A DNA stretch of 64,000 nt from Hamadaea tsunoensis DSM 44101 (GCF_000428945.1 NZ_AUAX01000016.1:1-64000); one strand, 5' to 3'. Counted from the stretch's first letter, positions 1-7,986 are shown. Program-made: numbers and translations. Notes: generated from the sequence alone by a model not told the origin.

Positions 1-16
1 TACGGCAGCCGAAGAT
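1..16 (+). repeat. IS701 left terminal inverted repeat
   Basis: Perfect inverted match to 1473-1488. It begins at base 1 of the window, so its outer boundary is not proven. Confidence 0.85.
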
Positions 17-99
17 CGTTTTTTGTTCGCCCGGTCGATGGTCACGGGTTGGCAAAGTCGGTGTGTGGCAGGGGAAGTAGGCACGGTCGCCGCTAGATC

Positions 100-1467
100 A
101 TGTCTGTTGTGGACATACATGAGGTCGCGGCGACCGTTGCCGCCAGGATAGACCCTGCCGGGTGGCGGGAGGAGTTCGACTCGCTGTTCGCGCGCGTGGC
201 GCCGGCGTTCGCCCGGGTCGAGCCCCGCCGTCGAGCCCGGCTGTTCGTCCAGGCCCTGCTCGGCCCGATCGAGGTGCGTACCTGCTGGCAGATCGCGGAG
301 TACGCCGGTGAGAGTGATCCCGGTGGGATGCAACGGCTCCTGGCGTCGGCGTCGTGGGATGACGCGTTCGTGCGGGCGCAGATCCGTGACTACGTGGTGG
401 CCGGGCTCGGCCCCGGCGGGGTGCTGATCGTGGACGAGACCGGCGACGCCAAGAAGGGGATCAAGACCGTCGGCGTGCAGCAGCAATACACCGGCACCCT
501 CGGGAAGGTCGACAACGCGCAGGTCAGTGTGCATCTGGCCTACGCCACCCGCGCCGGCGGCCGGGCCTTGGTCGACTTCCGGCTCTACCTGCCCGCCGGC
601 TGGACCGACGATCCGCAACGGTGCACCGCCGCGAACGTGCCCGACGACATCGGCTTTTCGACCAAGCCACAGCTGGCTTGGCAGATGATCGAAGACGCCC
701 TCGACGCCGGTGTCGAAGCCGGATGGGTGACCGGCGACGAGGTCTACGGCAACGACACGAAGCTGCGCGCCCACCTACGGGCCCGGCAGGTCGGCTACGT
801 CCTGGCGATCCGCTGCGACACCGCCCTGACCCGCTGGGACCATCCGAGCCTGACCATCACCGCCGCCCAGCTGGCCGCCTCACTACCCGCCGAAGTGTGG
901 GGCCGCTACCTGGCCGGCTGGGGCTCGAAAGGACCCCGCTACTACCAGTGGACGTGGGTGAACATCATCGAGACCGAAAGCGACGCAACCCACCACGGCC
1001 ACCACTGGCTACTGCTGCGCCGCAACGAAACCACCGGCGAAACCGCCTACTACCGGTGCTGGTCACCGACCCCCGTCAGCCTGCCCACCCTGACCTGGAC
1101 CGCCGGGCTGCGCTGGCCGATCGAGTCCTGCTTCCAGGACACCAAAGGCCAGACCGGCCTGGACCAACATCAGGTCCGCACCTGGCTCTCCTGGCATCGC
1201 TACACCACCCTGGTCCTACTCGCCGCGGCGTTCCTGGCCGTGCTCGCCGCCCAACAGCCCCGACCCCAGCCCTCCGCCGTCCCGCCCGCCGACGAGATCG
1301 GACCACTGAGCGCGGCCGAGATCCGCCGCCTCCTCACCTTCGTATTCGCCAAGCCCGATATGACGATGCGGCATGCGCTGTCCTGGCTCGCCTGGCGCCT
1401 CGTCCACCAAGCCAGAGCCCGCCACTACCACCACAAACGCCGAACCCTCGTCGACATCAGTCGATGA
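100..1467 (+). CDS. IS701-family transposase (DDE)
   Basis: A 455-aa transposase of the DDE superfamily endonuclease type. Conserved blocks are visible in order: VDETGDAKKG near residue 112, TGDEVYG near 209 and the glutamate block WPIESCFQDTKGQ near 343, followed by the QHQVRTWLSWHR segment common in IS701 proteins. Length is as expected and no frameshift is seen, so the enzyme may be active. The gene fills the element and stops 5 nt before the right inverted repeat. Confidence 0.93.
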   Translation: MSVVDIHEVAATVAARIDPAGWREEFDSLFARVAPAFARVEPRRRARLFVQALLGPIEVRTCWQIAEYAGESDPGGMQRLLASASWDDAFVRAQIRDYVVAGLGPGGVLIVDETGDAKKGIKTVGVQQQYTGTLGKVDNAQVSVHLAYATRAGGRALVDFRLYLPAGWTDDPQRCTAANVPDDIGFSTKPQLAWQMIEDALDAGVEAGWVTGDEVYGNDTKLRAHLRARQVGYVLAIRCDTALTRWDHPSLTITAAQLAASLPAEVWGRYLAGWGSKGPRYYQWTWVNIIETESDATHHGHHWLLLRRNETTGETAYYRCWSPTPVSLPTLTWTAGLRWPIESCFQDTKGQTGLDQHQVRTWLSWHRYTTLVLLAAAFLAVLAAQQPRPQPSAVPPADEIGPLSAAEIRRLLTFVFAKPDMTMRHALSWLAWRLVHQARARHYHHKRRTLVDISR

Positions 1468-1472
1468 TCAGA

Positions 1473-1488
1473 ATCTTCGGCTGCCGTA
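1473..1488 (+). repeat. IS701 right terminal inverted repeat
   Basis: Perfect reverse complement of bases 1-16. The next bases, TTAA (1489-1492), fit the expected target duplication and are also the natural anticodon-loop sequence of the tRNA it interrupts. Confidence 0.85.
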
Positions 1489-1527
1489 TTAATCCGCGGG
1501 TTCGGGGTTCAAGTCTCTGGCGGCGCA
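1489..1527 (+). pseudogene. 3' half of tRNA-Lys, split by the IS
   Basis: The stretch reads as the 3' half of a tRNA. It runs from the anticodon loop end TTAA through the anticodon-stem strand TCCGC, variable loop, T-arm (CGGGG, loop TTCAAGT, CTCTG) and acceptor strand GCGGCGC to discriminator A at 1527. No CCA is encoded. It resembles actinobacterial tRNA-Lys(CTT). The 5' half would lie left of the window if the IS simply inserted here. The T-loop reads TTCAAGT where TTCGAGT is commoner, and the T-stem has two wobble pairs. Confidence 0.6.
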
Positions 1528-1533
1528 CAGTGC

Positions 1534-1570
1534 AATTCCCCATCTGACCTGGTCAGATGGGGAATTTTTT
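1534..1570 (+). terminator. Intrinsic terminator of the tRNA
   Basis: A perfect 15-bp hairpin with a 3-nt loop (1534-1548 pairs with 1552-1566) followed by a T tract to 1570. It lies 6 nt after the tRNA 3' end, the normal place for a tRNA terminator. Confidence 0.9.
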
Positions 1571-1599
1571 CAATCAAGACCATTGTTTGGTCTCAATTG

Positions 1600-1947
1600 A
1601 TGCAATTCGCCGCCATGCTTGGGCTGGCGGCCGTTGGTGCCCGGCACCCGTGGTGGGACAGGCAGTCGTAGCACCCGGTCGGCGCGGATCCGGCCGGTGA
1701 CTTCGACGGGCAGATCTTGCAGGACCCATGCGAGGCGGGTCACGTCGTAGCTGGCGTCGCACCCGACCCGGATCATCCGGGCTGCTGCTGGCCGCTGTCG
1801 ATCAGGCGTTGCACGACGTCGCGTAACGGGGTGGCGGTGATCGCGGTGGCGTCGTCCGCCGGGCCCAGCCGCACGTTGTCGAGAATCGCGGTCCACGAGG
1901 TACGTCCGGGGTCGAGGGCGGCGACGAACGAGTACGGCCCGCCGGGG
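1600..1947 (-). pseudogene. Decayed DDE transposase fragment
   Basis: On the minus strand two adjoining frames read like consecutive parts of one actinobacterial DDE transposase: GPYSFVAALDPGRTSW and RLGPADDATAITATPL in the first, then GCDASYDVTRLAWVLQDLP and a proline-rich stretch ending PGTNGRQPKHG in the second. The frames are separated by a shift and a stop near 1777. Both the N-terminal part and most of the catalytic domain are missing. It abuts the IS110 fragment at about 1948. Confidence 0.6.
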
Positions 1948-1949
1948 AT

Positions 1950-2306
1950 GAGCTACTGCTCGCGCTGCCAGGCGTGGGCGTCGACACCGCCGGCCAACTC
2001 CTTGTCACCACGGGCGATAACCCCGACCGACTACGCTCTGAGGCGGCCTTCGCCCGGTTGTGCGGGGCAGCGCCGATCCCGGTCTCGTCCGGCCGCACCG
2101 ACCGCCATCGACTCCACCGCGGCGGTGACCGACTAGCCAACAACGCGTTATGGCGCATCGCGTTGGTGCGCATGCGCTGCCACCAACCCACCAAGGATTG
2201 CGTTGCCCGGCGCACCACCGAGGGCAAGACGAAGCCCGAAATTATGCGCTGCCTCAAACGGTACGTTGCCCGCGAAACGTACCCACTGCCGACAAGCATC
2301 GCATAG
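1950..2306 (+). pseudogene. IS110-family transposase, C-terminal remnant
   Basis: About 118 codons read as the C-terminal domain of an IS110-type (DEDD plus serine) transposase: LPGVGVDTAGQLLVTTGDN, RLRSEAAFARLCG, PIPVSSGRTDRHRLHRGGD and KPEIMRCLKRYVARE. The N-terminal RuvC-like half is absent, and the piece starts abruptly where the neighbouring transposase relic ends. The first possible start is GTG at 1974, but this is not expected to make a functional protein. Confidence 0.8.
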
Positions 2307-2353
2307 CACACCAGGGCCTCGACATAGGCGTCGCAGCCAGGCAAGCTGCACCC

Positions 2354-2791
2354 GTGATCGACTCAAATGGCCGGTTCTGGCGCGGAGAGAACTTCGATGA
2401 CCTTGTCGAGTACCTACGCGAGTTCCAGCCAGGCGGCTATCCCGTCGAGCACGTCAACGAACTGACCTGCCCGGAATGCGCAGGTGGGACCTTCTACGTC
2501 GAAGCCGACGACACCGAAGGCGCTGCTCTCGCACGCTGCGCTGCATGCCAGACCATCCAGTACATTGCGGACAGCGTCGACTACGCCGACGAAGCTGACC
2601 TCGTCGAGTGCGCCTGCCCGTGCGCGAACGAAACATTCGCCATCGCAGTCGGCTACGCCTTGCGCCATGATCAGGAAATTCGGTGGATCAGCGTCGGCCT
2701 ACGCTGCATCCAGGATGGCATCCTCGGTGTCTACGCAGACTGGAAGATCGACTACTCGCCATCTCGACACCTGCTCACTACCGCCGTCTGA
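2354..2791 (+). CDS. Hypothetical protein with paired cysteine motifs
   Basis: A 145-aa protein I do not recognise. The start is placed at GTG 2354, just after the IS110 debris, because the region upstream is transposase sequence. Cysteines occur as CPECAGG (near residue 36), CAAC (near 60) and CACPC (near 80), which suggests one or two zinc ribbons. The rest is acidic, with aromatic residues toward the C-terminus. A DNA- or RNA-binding accessory role is possible but only guessed. It could be a passenger of the neighbouring transposons. Confidence 0.6.
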   Translation: MIDSNGRFWRGENFDDLVEYLREFQPGGYPVEHVNELTCPECAGGTFYVEADDTEGAALARCAACQTIQYIADSVDYADEADLVECACPCANETFAIAVGYALRHDQEIRWISVGLRCIQDGILGVYADWKIDYSPSRHLLTTAV

Positions 2792-2800
2792 CCCGCCTTC

Positions 2801-2875
2801 TTGACAGAAGTAGGAGCGTCAGACCTAATTTCGCGACCCGCGTTGATGATCTTATGCGATCGGACTACCATCAAC
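2801..2875 (+). promoter_or_regulatory. Promoter and operator-like repeat of the antitoxin-toxin pair
   Basis: TTGACA at 2801-2806 is a good -35 box, with CCTAATTT about 17 nt downstream as the likely -10. An inverted repeat, GTTGATG (2842-2848) and CATCAAC (2869-2875), ends 3 nt before the antitoxin ATG. This is the usual place for autorepression by a VapB-like protein. Confidence 0.5.
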
Positions 2876-2878
2876 GAT

Positions 2879-3133
2879 ATGACTGCTCCTGATCGATCTC
2901 GTCGCCTGAGCATCACCCTGCCCGAGGACGTCGCCAAGGTCCTCGACGATCAGCCCAACGCTTCGGCCTACATAGCGGAGTCGCTGCGTATGCGTACCCG
3001 CCGCGAGACCGCTCTGCGGGTCGTCCGGGATGCGGGCTACGAAATCACGCAGGAAGGTGTCGACCGTATGCGCGCCCGCCTCGACGAGATGGCCGTTCGC
3101 CGTCGTGACCGGGAACAGCGGCACGCCGCATGA
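2879..3133 (+). CDS. VapB-like antitoxin
   Basis: An 84-aa basic protein. The N-terminal RRLSITLPEDVAKVLD (residues 7-22) fits a ribbon-helix-helix strand and helix that would bind the operator. The rest is an Arg-rich helical tail that would neutralise the toxin. ATG 2879 is chosen because the operator-like repeat lies just upstream. The stop overlaps the next start by 4 nt (ATGA at 3130), so the pair is translationally coupled in the antitoxin-then-toxin order. Inferred role: autorepressor and antidote. Confidence 0.7.
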   Translation: MTAPDRSRRLSITLPEDVAKVLDDQPNASAYIAESLRMRTRRETALRVVRDAGYEITQEGVDRMRARLDEMAVRRRDREQRHAA

Positions 3134-3528
3134 CGGTCCGCGTGGTCCTCGACACCAGCGCGCTCCTCGCCTACTCGCGCATGGAAGGTCTCGCCGTCGG
3201 CGAACTGGTCAACTCCGTAGCCGAGGATCCCGGAAGCATCGTCGGCATCCCGGCCGCCAGCTACCTCGCCGCACACGCACAACTGTCCGGCGACGAACGT
3301 GGCCTCCTCGTTCGCCTCGTGACTGCAATCGACGGCGTCACCGCCATCTTGCCGCTCCTTGGCACCGATACCGTCGAAGTCGCCGACCTCGACGCGAGAT
3401 CGGCGAAGCACGCCGGCCTCGGGCACGCGATCGTCGAAACCCGCAAACACGGTGCCGCGCTAGCTACCTATCTCGGGCAGCAAGCCCGAGGCGATCTCGA
3501 CGAAGACGACGTCCTCGATCTCGTCTGA
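3130..3528 (+). CDS. PIN-like toxin of a VapBC-type pair
   Basis: A 132-aa protein beginning with the PIN-type strand VRVVLDTSALLAYSR, which carries the first catalytic aspartate (D8). Later segments align loosely with PIN folds: SYLAAHAQL, VEVADLDARSAKHAG and HAIVETRKHGAALATYL. PIN nucleases usually have four acidic residues. Here the usual late Asp positions appear as Gly/His and Leu, so the metal site may be incomplete. It is coupled to the antitoxin gene by ATGA. It is either a diverged VapC-like RNase or a decaying one. Confidence 0.65.
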   Translation: MTVRVVLDTSALLAYSRMEGLAVGELVNSVAEDPGSIVGIPAASYLAAHAQLSGDERGLLVRLVTAIDGVTAILPLLGTDTVEVADLDARSAKHAGLGHAIVETRKHGAALATYLGQQARGDLDEDDVLDLV

Positions 3529-3618
3529 CGCTGGGGACGAGCCGGGACGCCTTGACACGACTTGAGCAACGAACCTGTCCGTAGCGGGCCATCTCAGAAT
3601 CTGCATAGGCTCCCCCAC

Positions 3619-4170
3619 GTGTCGGAACTGGTCCAGCGGGCTTTCGATCTCGCTCAACACGCCTTGGCAGACCGTCTGCCAAGGCGGTGGCGTCATGTAC
3701 AAGGTGTAGCGGCGAAAGCCCGCGAGATGAACCGCGCTGTCTCCCCCGAGGATCGCGACTTGCTCATTGCAGCGGCATGGCTTCACGACATCGGCTACGC
3801 CCCGGGCGTGGCGGACACTGGCCTTCATGCTCTGGACGGTGGCCGTTGGCTCCGCGATCGCGGCCAACCGCTTCGCCTTGCCTCGCTGGTCGCGCACCAC
3901 TCGTGCGCGCTTTTCGAGGCAGCGGAACGGGGACTCGCCGACATGCTCACACAGGAGTTCGAGCAAGAGCACTCCCTAACCTCCGACGCGCTCTGGTACG
4001 CGGATATGACCACGACACCCGATGGCGGGCCGACCGACGTCAAGGCACGGTTGGCAGAGGTCCGCGAACGCTACGGCGCCGACCACCCCGTCACCCGGTT
4101 TTGGGCTCGTGCCGAACCAACACTCCTAGAGGCGATTGGCAGGGTCGAGCTGGCCTCTCAGCCGATGTAG
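3619..4170 (+). CDS. HD-domain phosphohydrolase
   Basis: A 183-aa protein with the HD metal-binding layout: RHVQGVAAKA (first His), AAAWLHDIGYAP (His-Asp) and SLVAHHSCALFEA, then a helical tail. Such proteins hydrolyse phosphate esters, often nucleotides; the substrate cannot be told here. GTG 3619 is preferred over TTG 3562 because homologues typically begin shortly before the HVQGVA block. The gene follows the toxin by 90 nt and may or may not share its transcript. Confidence 0.75.
   Translation: MSELVQRAFDLAQHALADRLPRRWRHVQGVAAKAREMNRAVSPEDRDLLIAAAWLHDIGYAPGVADTGLHALDGGRWLRDRGQPLRLASLVAHHSCALFEAAERGLADMLTQEFEQEHSLTSDALWYADMTTTPDGGPTDVKARLAEVRERYGADHPVTRFWARAEPTLLEAIGRVELASQPM
3660..3686. 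repeat. 13-bp perfect palindrome within the HD gene
   Basis: CGCCTTGGCAGAC (3660-3672) and its exact reverse complement (3674-3686) are separated by one base. They lie inside the coding region, encoding part of ALADRLPRRW. Confidence 0.9.
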
Positions 4171-4380
4171 GGCTTGGCTCGATTCTCGTACCCGTGGTCG
4201 ATACACAATTGCATCGATTGATTGATATCAAGCGAGTTCCAATCCTCATGCGGAACCCATCGGACCTGTGACGATTCGGCACGAAAGCAGATCGAGAACT
4301 GCTGGCGTACCTCGCCGTCGCTGAACTCGACCACTTGGTGCGGCCACGTCGGTCACCCACCTAGTCACTCAGCTATAAAG
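4171..4380. other. Intergenic, nothing recognised
   Basis: No coding frame with recognisable content was seen between the HD gene and the attachment repeat. Confidence 0.5.
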
Positions 4381-4413
4381 AGAGGGCACATCCATCACTG
4401 GAATGTGCCCTCT
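4381..4413 (-). terminator. Terminator-like hairpin beside the left attachment repeat
   Basis: An 11-bp stem, AGAGGGCACAT (4381-4391) with ATGTGCCCTCT (4403-4413). On the minus strand it follows the tRNA-Pro 3' half by about 8 nt and is followed by a short T-rich stretch. It may be the original chromosomal tRNA terminator, displaced by integration. Confidence 0.6.
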
Positions 4414-4420
4414 GAGCTGG

Positions 4421-4460
4421 GTCGGGCTGGCCGGATTTGAACCGACGACCCCTTGACCCC
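4421..4460 (-). repeat. Left attachment repeat (3' half of tRNA-Pro)
   Basis: A 40-bp perfect direct repeat of 17664-17703, corresponding to the anticodon-stem-to-3'-end half of tRNA-Pro(GGG). The sequence diverges immediately after it (four C's here, five in the intact gene, then unrelated DNA), so only half a tRNA is present. This is the classic product of site-specific integration into a tRNA gene. Confidence 0.88.
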
Positions 4461-4945
4461 AGGCAAGATCATCTAGCGTTTCTGCACGTCACGTGCAGCT
4501 CGTGCGGCGGCGTGCCTGCCGTATGGTCCCCGACGGGTCCCCAAAGCGCCTTCAGCCATCGTGCAGGCCGGAGGCCCACGGATGCCTGCTCGCTCACTCG
4601 AATGAAGTCGCGGGATCGCCCTGGCGAGGGACCTTCAACCCGAACGTGACCACCGTCCCTGTGACGTCTCCCGCGTCGGCTGCACCTTTTCGCTGACGGG
4701 GTACCAGATCAGACTTGTCCACCTGCCGCCGGCCCAAGTCCGGCTACCCGGTGGCGGCAGTGGGTTCGGCCGTCACCAATGCTGCTGCCGTGTTCGCCAA
4801 TCCGGCTCGCCGCTGGCCATGGACCCGGGCGTAGAACCGCAGCAAGGTAGCGGCGACGTGCAGGATCATCGCGGCGACCTCGGCAGCTGCCGAAACAACA
4901 CGCTCTACCGGACCGCGGCCCGACCGTGCCGCCACAAGGCGCGCG
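4461..4945. other. Island end without a recognisable gene
   Basis: No convincing gene was found. A repeat of the type GGTCCCCgacGGGTCCCC lies at about 4524-4542. A 63-codon minus-strand frame (4744-4935) has no recognisable features. An integrase gene would be expected here and is not seen. Confidence 0.5.
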
Positions 4946-5179
4946 TCAAGCGTAGATGAACCAGAGGCCCGCGGAGCCGTTGCCGGTCGAGGTCCAGACG
5001 CACTGGAGCGGACCGGTCCAGCCGTAGTTCTGCATGCCGTAGTTGCCGATCCGGATGCACTCCGAGTAGTCGTAGACGACGCCGCGAAGGCTGGGTGTGG
5101 CGTGCGCGGGCAGGGCCCCGACGAACAGTGAGGAGCCGACCAGGACCGTTGCCGCGACCGCCATCTTGAGTCTGCGCAT
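4946..5179 (-). CDS. Small secreted protein
   Basis: A 77-aa precursor. ATG 5179 is favoured by a GGAGGT ribosome-binding site 6 nt upstream. Residues 1-27 form a signal peptide: MRRLKMAV, a hydrophobic core, then ALPAHA, with cleavage after AHA. The mature peptide of about 50 residues has two cysteines, which could form one disulphide, and is rich in Gly, Trp and Tyr, ending AGLWFIYA. Small secreted proteins of this type are frequent in Streptomyces and relatives; function is unknown. Confidence 0.72.
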   Translation of the reverse strand: MRRLKMAVAATVLVGSSLFVGALPAHATPSLRGVVYDYSECIRIGNYGMQNYGWTGPLQCVWTSTGNGSAGLWFIYA

Positions 5180-5331
5180 GTGACCTCCAGCGAGAGAATT
5201 GACGAACGTTAACATGCCGGATCGTCAATGCATAGAATCGCCCGCGTGCGTTCGTCCCACTGCGACACTGACCCGGCCTCCGGGACGCGGAGGCCGGGTC
5301 GGCTCTGCCTCGATCGGCCGGCGGCTGGTGC

Positions 5332-6024
5332 CTACCGGACGCCGGTCGGCCCCTCGACGCGGACGGGCTGCCCGTAGCCGGAAAGTTCCACGATGAACGA
5401 TGCCGTCGACGTGACCGCCCCGCCCTGTTTGACCCCCTGGTCGGTACGGCCATAGGCGACCTTGGATATCCTGTTGTCGGCGTCGACGGTGATCAGCTTC
5501 TTGGGCATGTGCGTGACGCCGAGGAACCGATCCGCCACGTCGGTGCACGCTCGGCCGATGTCGGTCAGCGCAGCGCTATCGGTGGGCAGGTGCGCCGGGC
5601 CGGCGACCGCGATGGATCCGGCGTACTCCACGTCGTGCGGACTACCGCAGTCGAGGTCCTCGAGTTCTTTGGAGGACCGCAGGTAGCAGCCCAACCGCAG
5701 GCGCTCCCGCACTGTGTTGTTCGCCAGCGATCCGACCTACACCACAGGCACACCTTCCGGAAGCGGATCGACGGTCACCAAATCGCGGCGAAACCAGCGG
5801 GCACCGCCCTTCCAGTCCGCGACAGTCGGCACGATCAGCTTCAGATCGATCCTCAGATCGCGCCAATCCGTGATGAGGAAGTCTGCCGCCTTCCTGTCGC
5901 AGATCTCGAACGCCGGCGCCGCCTTCTCCGACGACGGAGGCACGGCCGCCTTCGCGTCATCACCAGTGAACCGGCCGACGTACGCCGTCTCACCGAAGTG
6001 CTCGTCCGCGCAGTCGATCAGCAC
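5332..6024 (-). pseudogene. Septum-formation-domain protein with one in-frame stop
   Basis: Two minus-strand segments in the same frame, 6024-5740 and 5736-5332, are separated only by a TAG at 5739-5737. Together they read as one protein of the septum-formation (DUF) type: IDCADEHFGETAYVGRF, AAPAFEICDRKAADFL and DWKGGARWFRRDLV before the stop, then LRLGCYLRSSKE and LDCGSPHDVEYAG after it. The two C-x-x-x-H motifs per repeat match the family pattern. Upstream of GTG 6024 the frame also meets a TGA, so the N-terminal membrane part is lost. Most likely a pseudogene; readthrough cannot be excluded. Confidence 0.65.
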
Positions 6025-6061
6025 GAAAGCCTTGGATCACTCGGTGATATCAGGGTCGACC

Positions 6062-6250
6062 TCATGGCACGCACTCGGACCTCCCGCCGACGGCGGCACG
6101 ACGAGCACCACGAACGCGCCCATATTGAGACCAGGTCGCCAGGCCACCGACCCAGTGCGCCAGCAGGAGCCCCAGCGGGATCAACAGCGCGGCGTACGCG
6201 ATGATGCACAGCCAGTCGACGGCGAAGGCAGCGATCCGGCGTAGAGTCAT
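6062..6250 (-). pseudogene. RDD-family membrane protein, N-terminal fragment
   Basis: The frame starts MTLRRIAAFAVDWLCIIAY and continues as a transmembrane helix typical of the first segment of RDD proteins. After about 45 residues it runs into unrelated Arg-rich sequence and stops at 63 aa, whereas the family needs three helices and over 120 residues. Together with the adjacent septum-formation relic, it may be what remains of a two-domain membrane protein or a two-gene unit. Confidence 0.5.
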
Positions 6251-6317
6251 GCGGCGTTTGTCGCCTTGGAGGCGGTCTTGAAAGAAGTCGCCTGCTCACC
6301 ATCCGCTCTGCTACAAC

Positions 6318-6395
6318 CTGCCGCGGGCGACGCGGCCGCGCTGTCACGACGGCCGGACCGAGGGCACCAACAACAAGATCAAAATGATCAGCGGC
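6318..6395 (+). pseudogene. ISL3-type transposase C-terminal scrap
   Basis: About 25 codons containing CHDGRTEGTNNKIKMI, which resembles the conserved 'GRTEGxNNKIKxIKR' block near the C-terminus of ISL3-family transposases. The rest of the gene is absent. Confidence 0.45.
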
Positions 6396-6498
6396 AGCCT
6401 TCCGAAGAGTGACTAAATGGACATACGGGACGGCTGTGCATAGGCTCGATACGGCCGAGGGGAACGTCGAAACATCGAGGCCGTAGCGAGGAGTCGTC

Positions 6499-7986
6499 AT
6501 GGAAAGCGCTGAACACGCTTGGATCGGCGATCAACTGACGCTGGAGTTCGAAGCCGGCAAGCGGAAGGCCGCCGGTTTCGGCTTGCACATCAGGCTGGGT
6601 GAATCGTTCGAGTACGGTCCGAAGATCACGTACGGCCAGGGCATCGCGTTGGGCGGTGATTTCTACGGCGTGGTGGATCAGCCGATCTGCACCGCTGCGG
6701 ATCCGGTGGGCGTGTTCCGCCAGGGCTGGTTTCAGCTGGCGACGCCGTACATCCCGCACGAGCGCAGTCGCATTCTGGGCATCATGGAGGTGGAGATCAG
6801 ACGGGTGATGGCGGCGTTCGACGCCGGCGAGGACCCGTCGAAGGTGTACGAGGAGATCGGCGACCGGTACTCGGTCGATTGGGCGTTCGAGACCGTCTTC
6901 CGTTATCCGCGGCTGTCCATGACGAACTTCGACCACTTCGGAGCGAACGCGGTGAAGGCGTACTCGGTCGGGCACGGTGTCGCCCTCGACGAGGCGCGGC
7001 TGGCCGCGAAGGAGCCCAAGGACTCAGTGATGCGGCTGACTCGACTCGAGCGGGCGTATGCGATGAACGCGTTCGCCGACCACTTCTTGACCGACCTGTT
7101 CTCCACCGGGCATCTTCGCGTGCCACGCGTGGAGCTGTACGACACCATCGATGACAAGCTTGTCGCCGGCAAACTGGCCCGGACGATGCACAACGAGGAC
7201 TCGAAGTTCGGCCTCCAAGTGCGCGATCACAAGGGCGCGCAGTGGGTCGCCTACGGTGACAAACGGTTGCTGGACAAGGTGAGCGAGGTCAACCGGCAGC
7301 ATGTCACCGCAGCCGCGCAAACGTCAGCCGACGAGGTGTGGAAGGCCTTCAGTGGAGGTTCGGTGTCGGATTACGAGGCACTCAAGCTGACCCCCGATTT
7401 CGAATCTCTGCTGCGCAACCCGGGCCAGAACTTCCGTGCGCTCTTCAAGCTGAACGACCCGAAGAGCAAGCGTCCGCAGCGCCGCAAGGAGTTGCACGAC
7501 CGCAATTGTCAGGACTACATCGACGACTGGAATCCCCGGCGGACGCTGAGCGACCTCGCGAAGGGTGCTCCTTTGGTCTACCAGCCGGTACGCTGCCTCG
7601 ACTTCGAGTCCGGCAAGTTCCTCGGCTGGATGAGCGTTTCCAGCGCGGTCGATCCCTACGTGGCCATCGTTCCCAAAGAAGCCGACGCGCATCCGTGCTT
7701 GTGGTACTTCTACGGTGACGATTTGTATTTGCGGAAGGACACTTCGGGCGGTGATCGCTACCTCGGCCTTTCCGGCGGGGGCCGTGCGGGCTGGGGCCTG
7801 TGGACGGGCCAGTGTAATCCGGTCGTCATCAACAAGGACATGACGATCTCGCTGGCGAAGAACCCGGAACGACTGCTATGCGTCGACCGCATGGTCAACG
7901 GCAACTGGGGCGGCGCGTGGACCGACGGGACGCCGAACCGGTTCGTGATCCAGATCGACCTGCCGCTGCCGGTACGCATACCTTGA
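6499..7986 (+). CDS. Zn-phospholipase-like protein, uncharacterised
   Basis: A 495-aa protein with a GAGGAG ribosome-binding site before ATG 6499. No signal peptide is visible. The central part holds a histidine/aspartate series: NFDHFG (about residue 144), YSVGH (156), NAFADHFLTDLFSTGHLR (190) and TMHNEDSKFG (230), then GAQWVAYGD. This spacing resembles the helical zinc-binding core of the phospholipase C/P1-nuclease-like superfamily; that is my inference. Residues from about 370 are beta-rich, with many Gly/Trp/Tyr, and may be a lectin-like module. It stands alone inside the island. Function unproven. Confidence 0.6.
   Translation: MESAEHAWIGDQLTLEFEAGKRKAAGFGLHIRLGESFEYGPKITYGQGIALGGDFYGVVDQPICTAADPVGVFRQGWFQLATPYIPHERSRILGIMEVEIRRVMAAFDAGEDPSKVYEEIGDRYSVDWAFETVFRYPRLSMTNFDHFGANAVKAYSVGHGVALDEARLAAKEPKDSVMRLTRLERAYAMNAFADHFLTDLFSTGHLRVPRVELYDTIDDKLVAGKLARTMHNEDSKFGLQVRDHKGAQWVAYGDKRLLDKVSEVNRQHVTAAAQTSADEVWKAFSGGSVSDYEALKLTPDFESLLRNPGQNFRALFKLNDPKSKRPQRRKELHDRNCQDYIDDWNPRRTLSDLAKGAPLVYQPVRCLDFESGKFLGWMSVSSAVDPYVAIVPKEADAHPCLWYFYGDDLYLRKDTSGGDRYLGLSGGGRAGWGLWTGQCNPVVINKDMTISLAKNPERLLCVDRMVNGNWGGAWTDGTPNRFVIQIDLPLPVRIP

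Larger units (their letters stand above)
1..1488 (+). mobile_element. IS701-family insertion sequence
   Basis: A complete-looking IS with one transposase gene and 16-bp perfect terminal inverted repeats (TACGGCAGCCGAAGAT at 1-16; its reverse complement at 1473-1488). The base after the right end begins TTAA, which fits the YTAR-type 4-bp target that I recall for this family. The left end coincides with the window edge, so the left target copy cannot be seen and the repeat could extend further left. Confidence 0.85.

Noticed and set aside
4480-4740. Integrase C-terminus near the left attachment repeat
   Set aside because: A few residues looked integrase-like in one frame, but no catalytic motif could be found and frames are broken.
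4744-4935. 63-codon minus-strand frame near the left island end
   Set aside because: No ribosome-binding site or recognisable motif; a chance frame is more likely.
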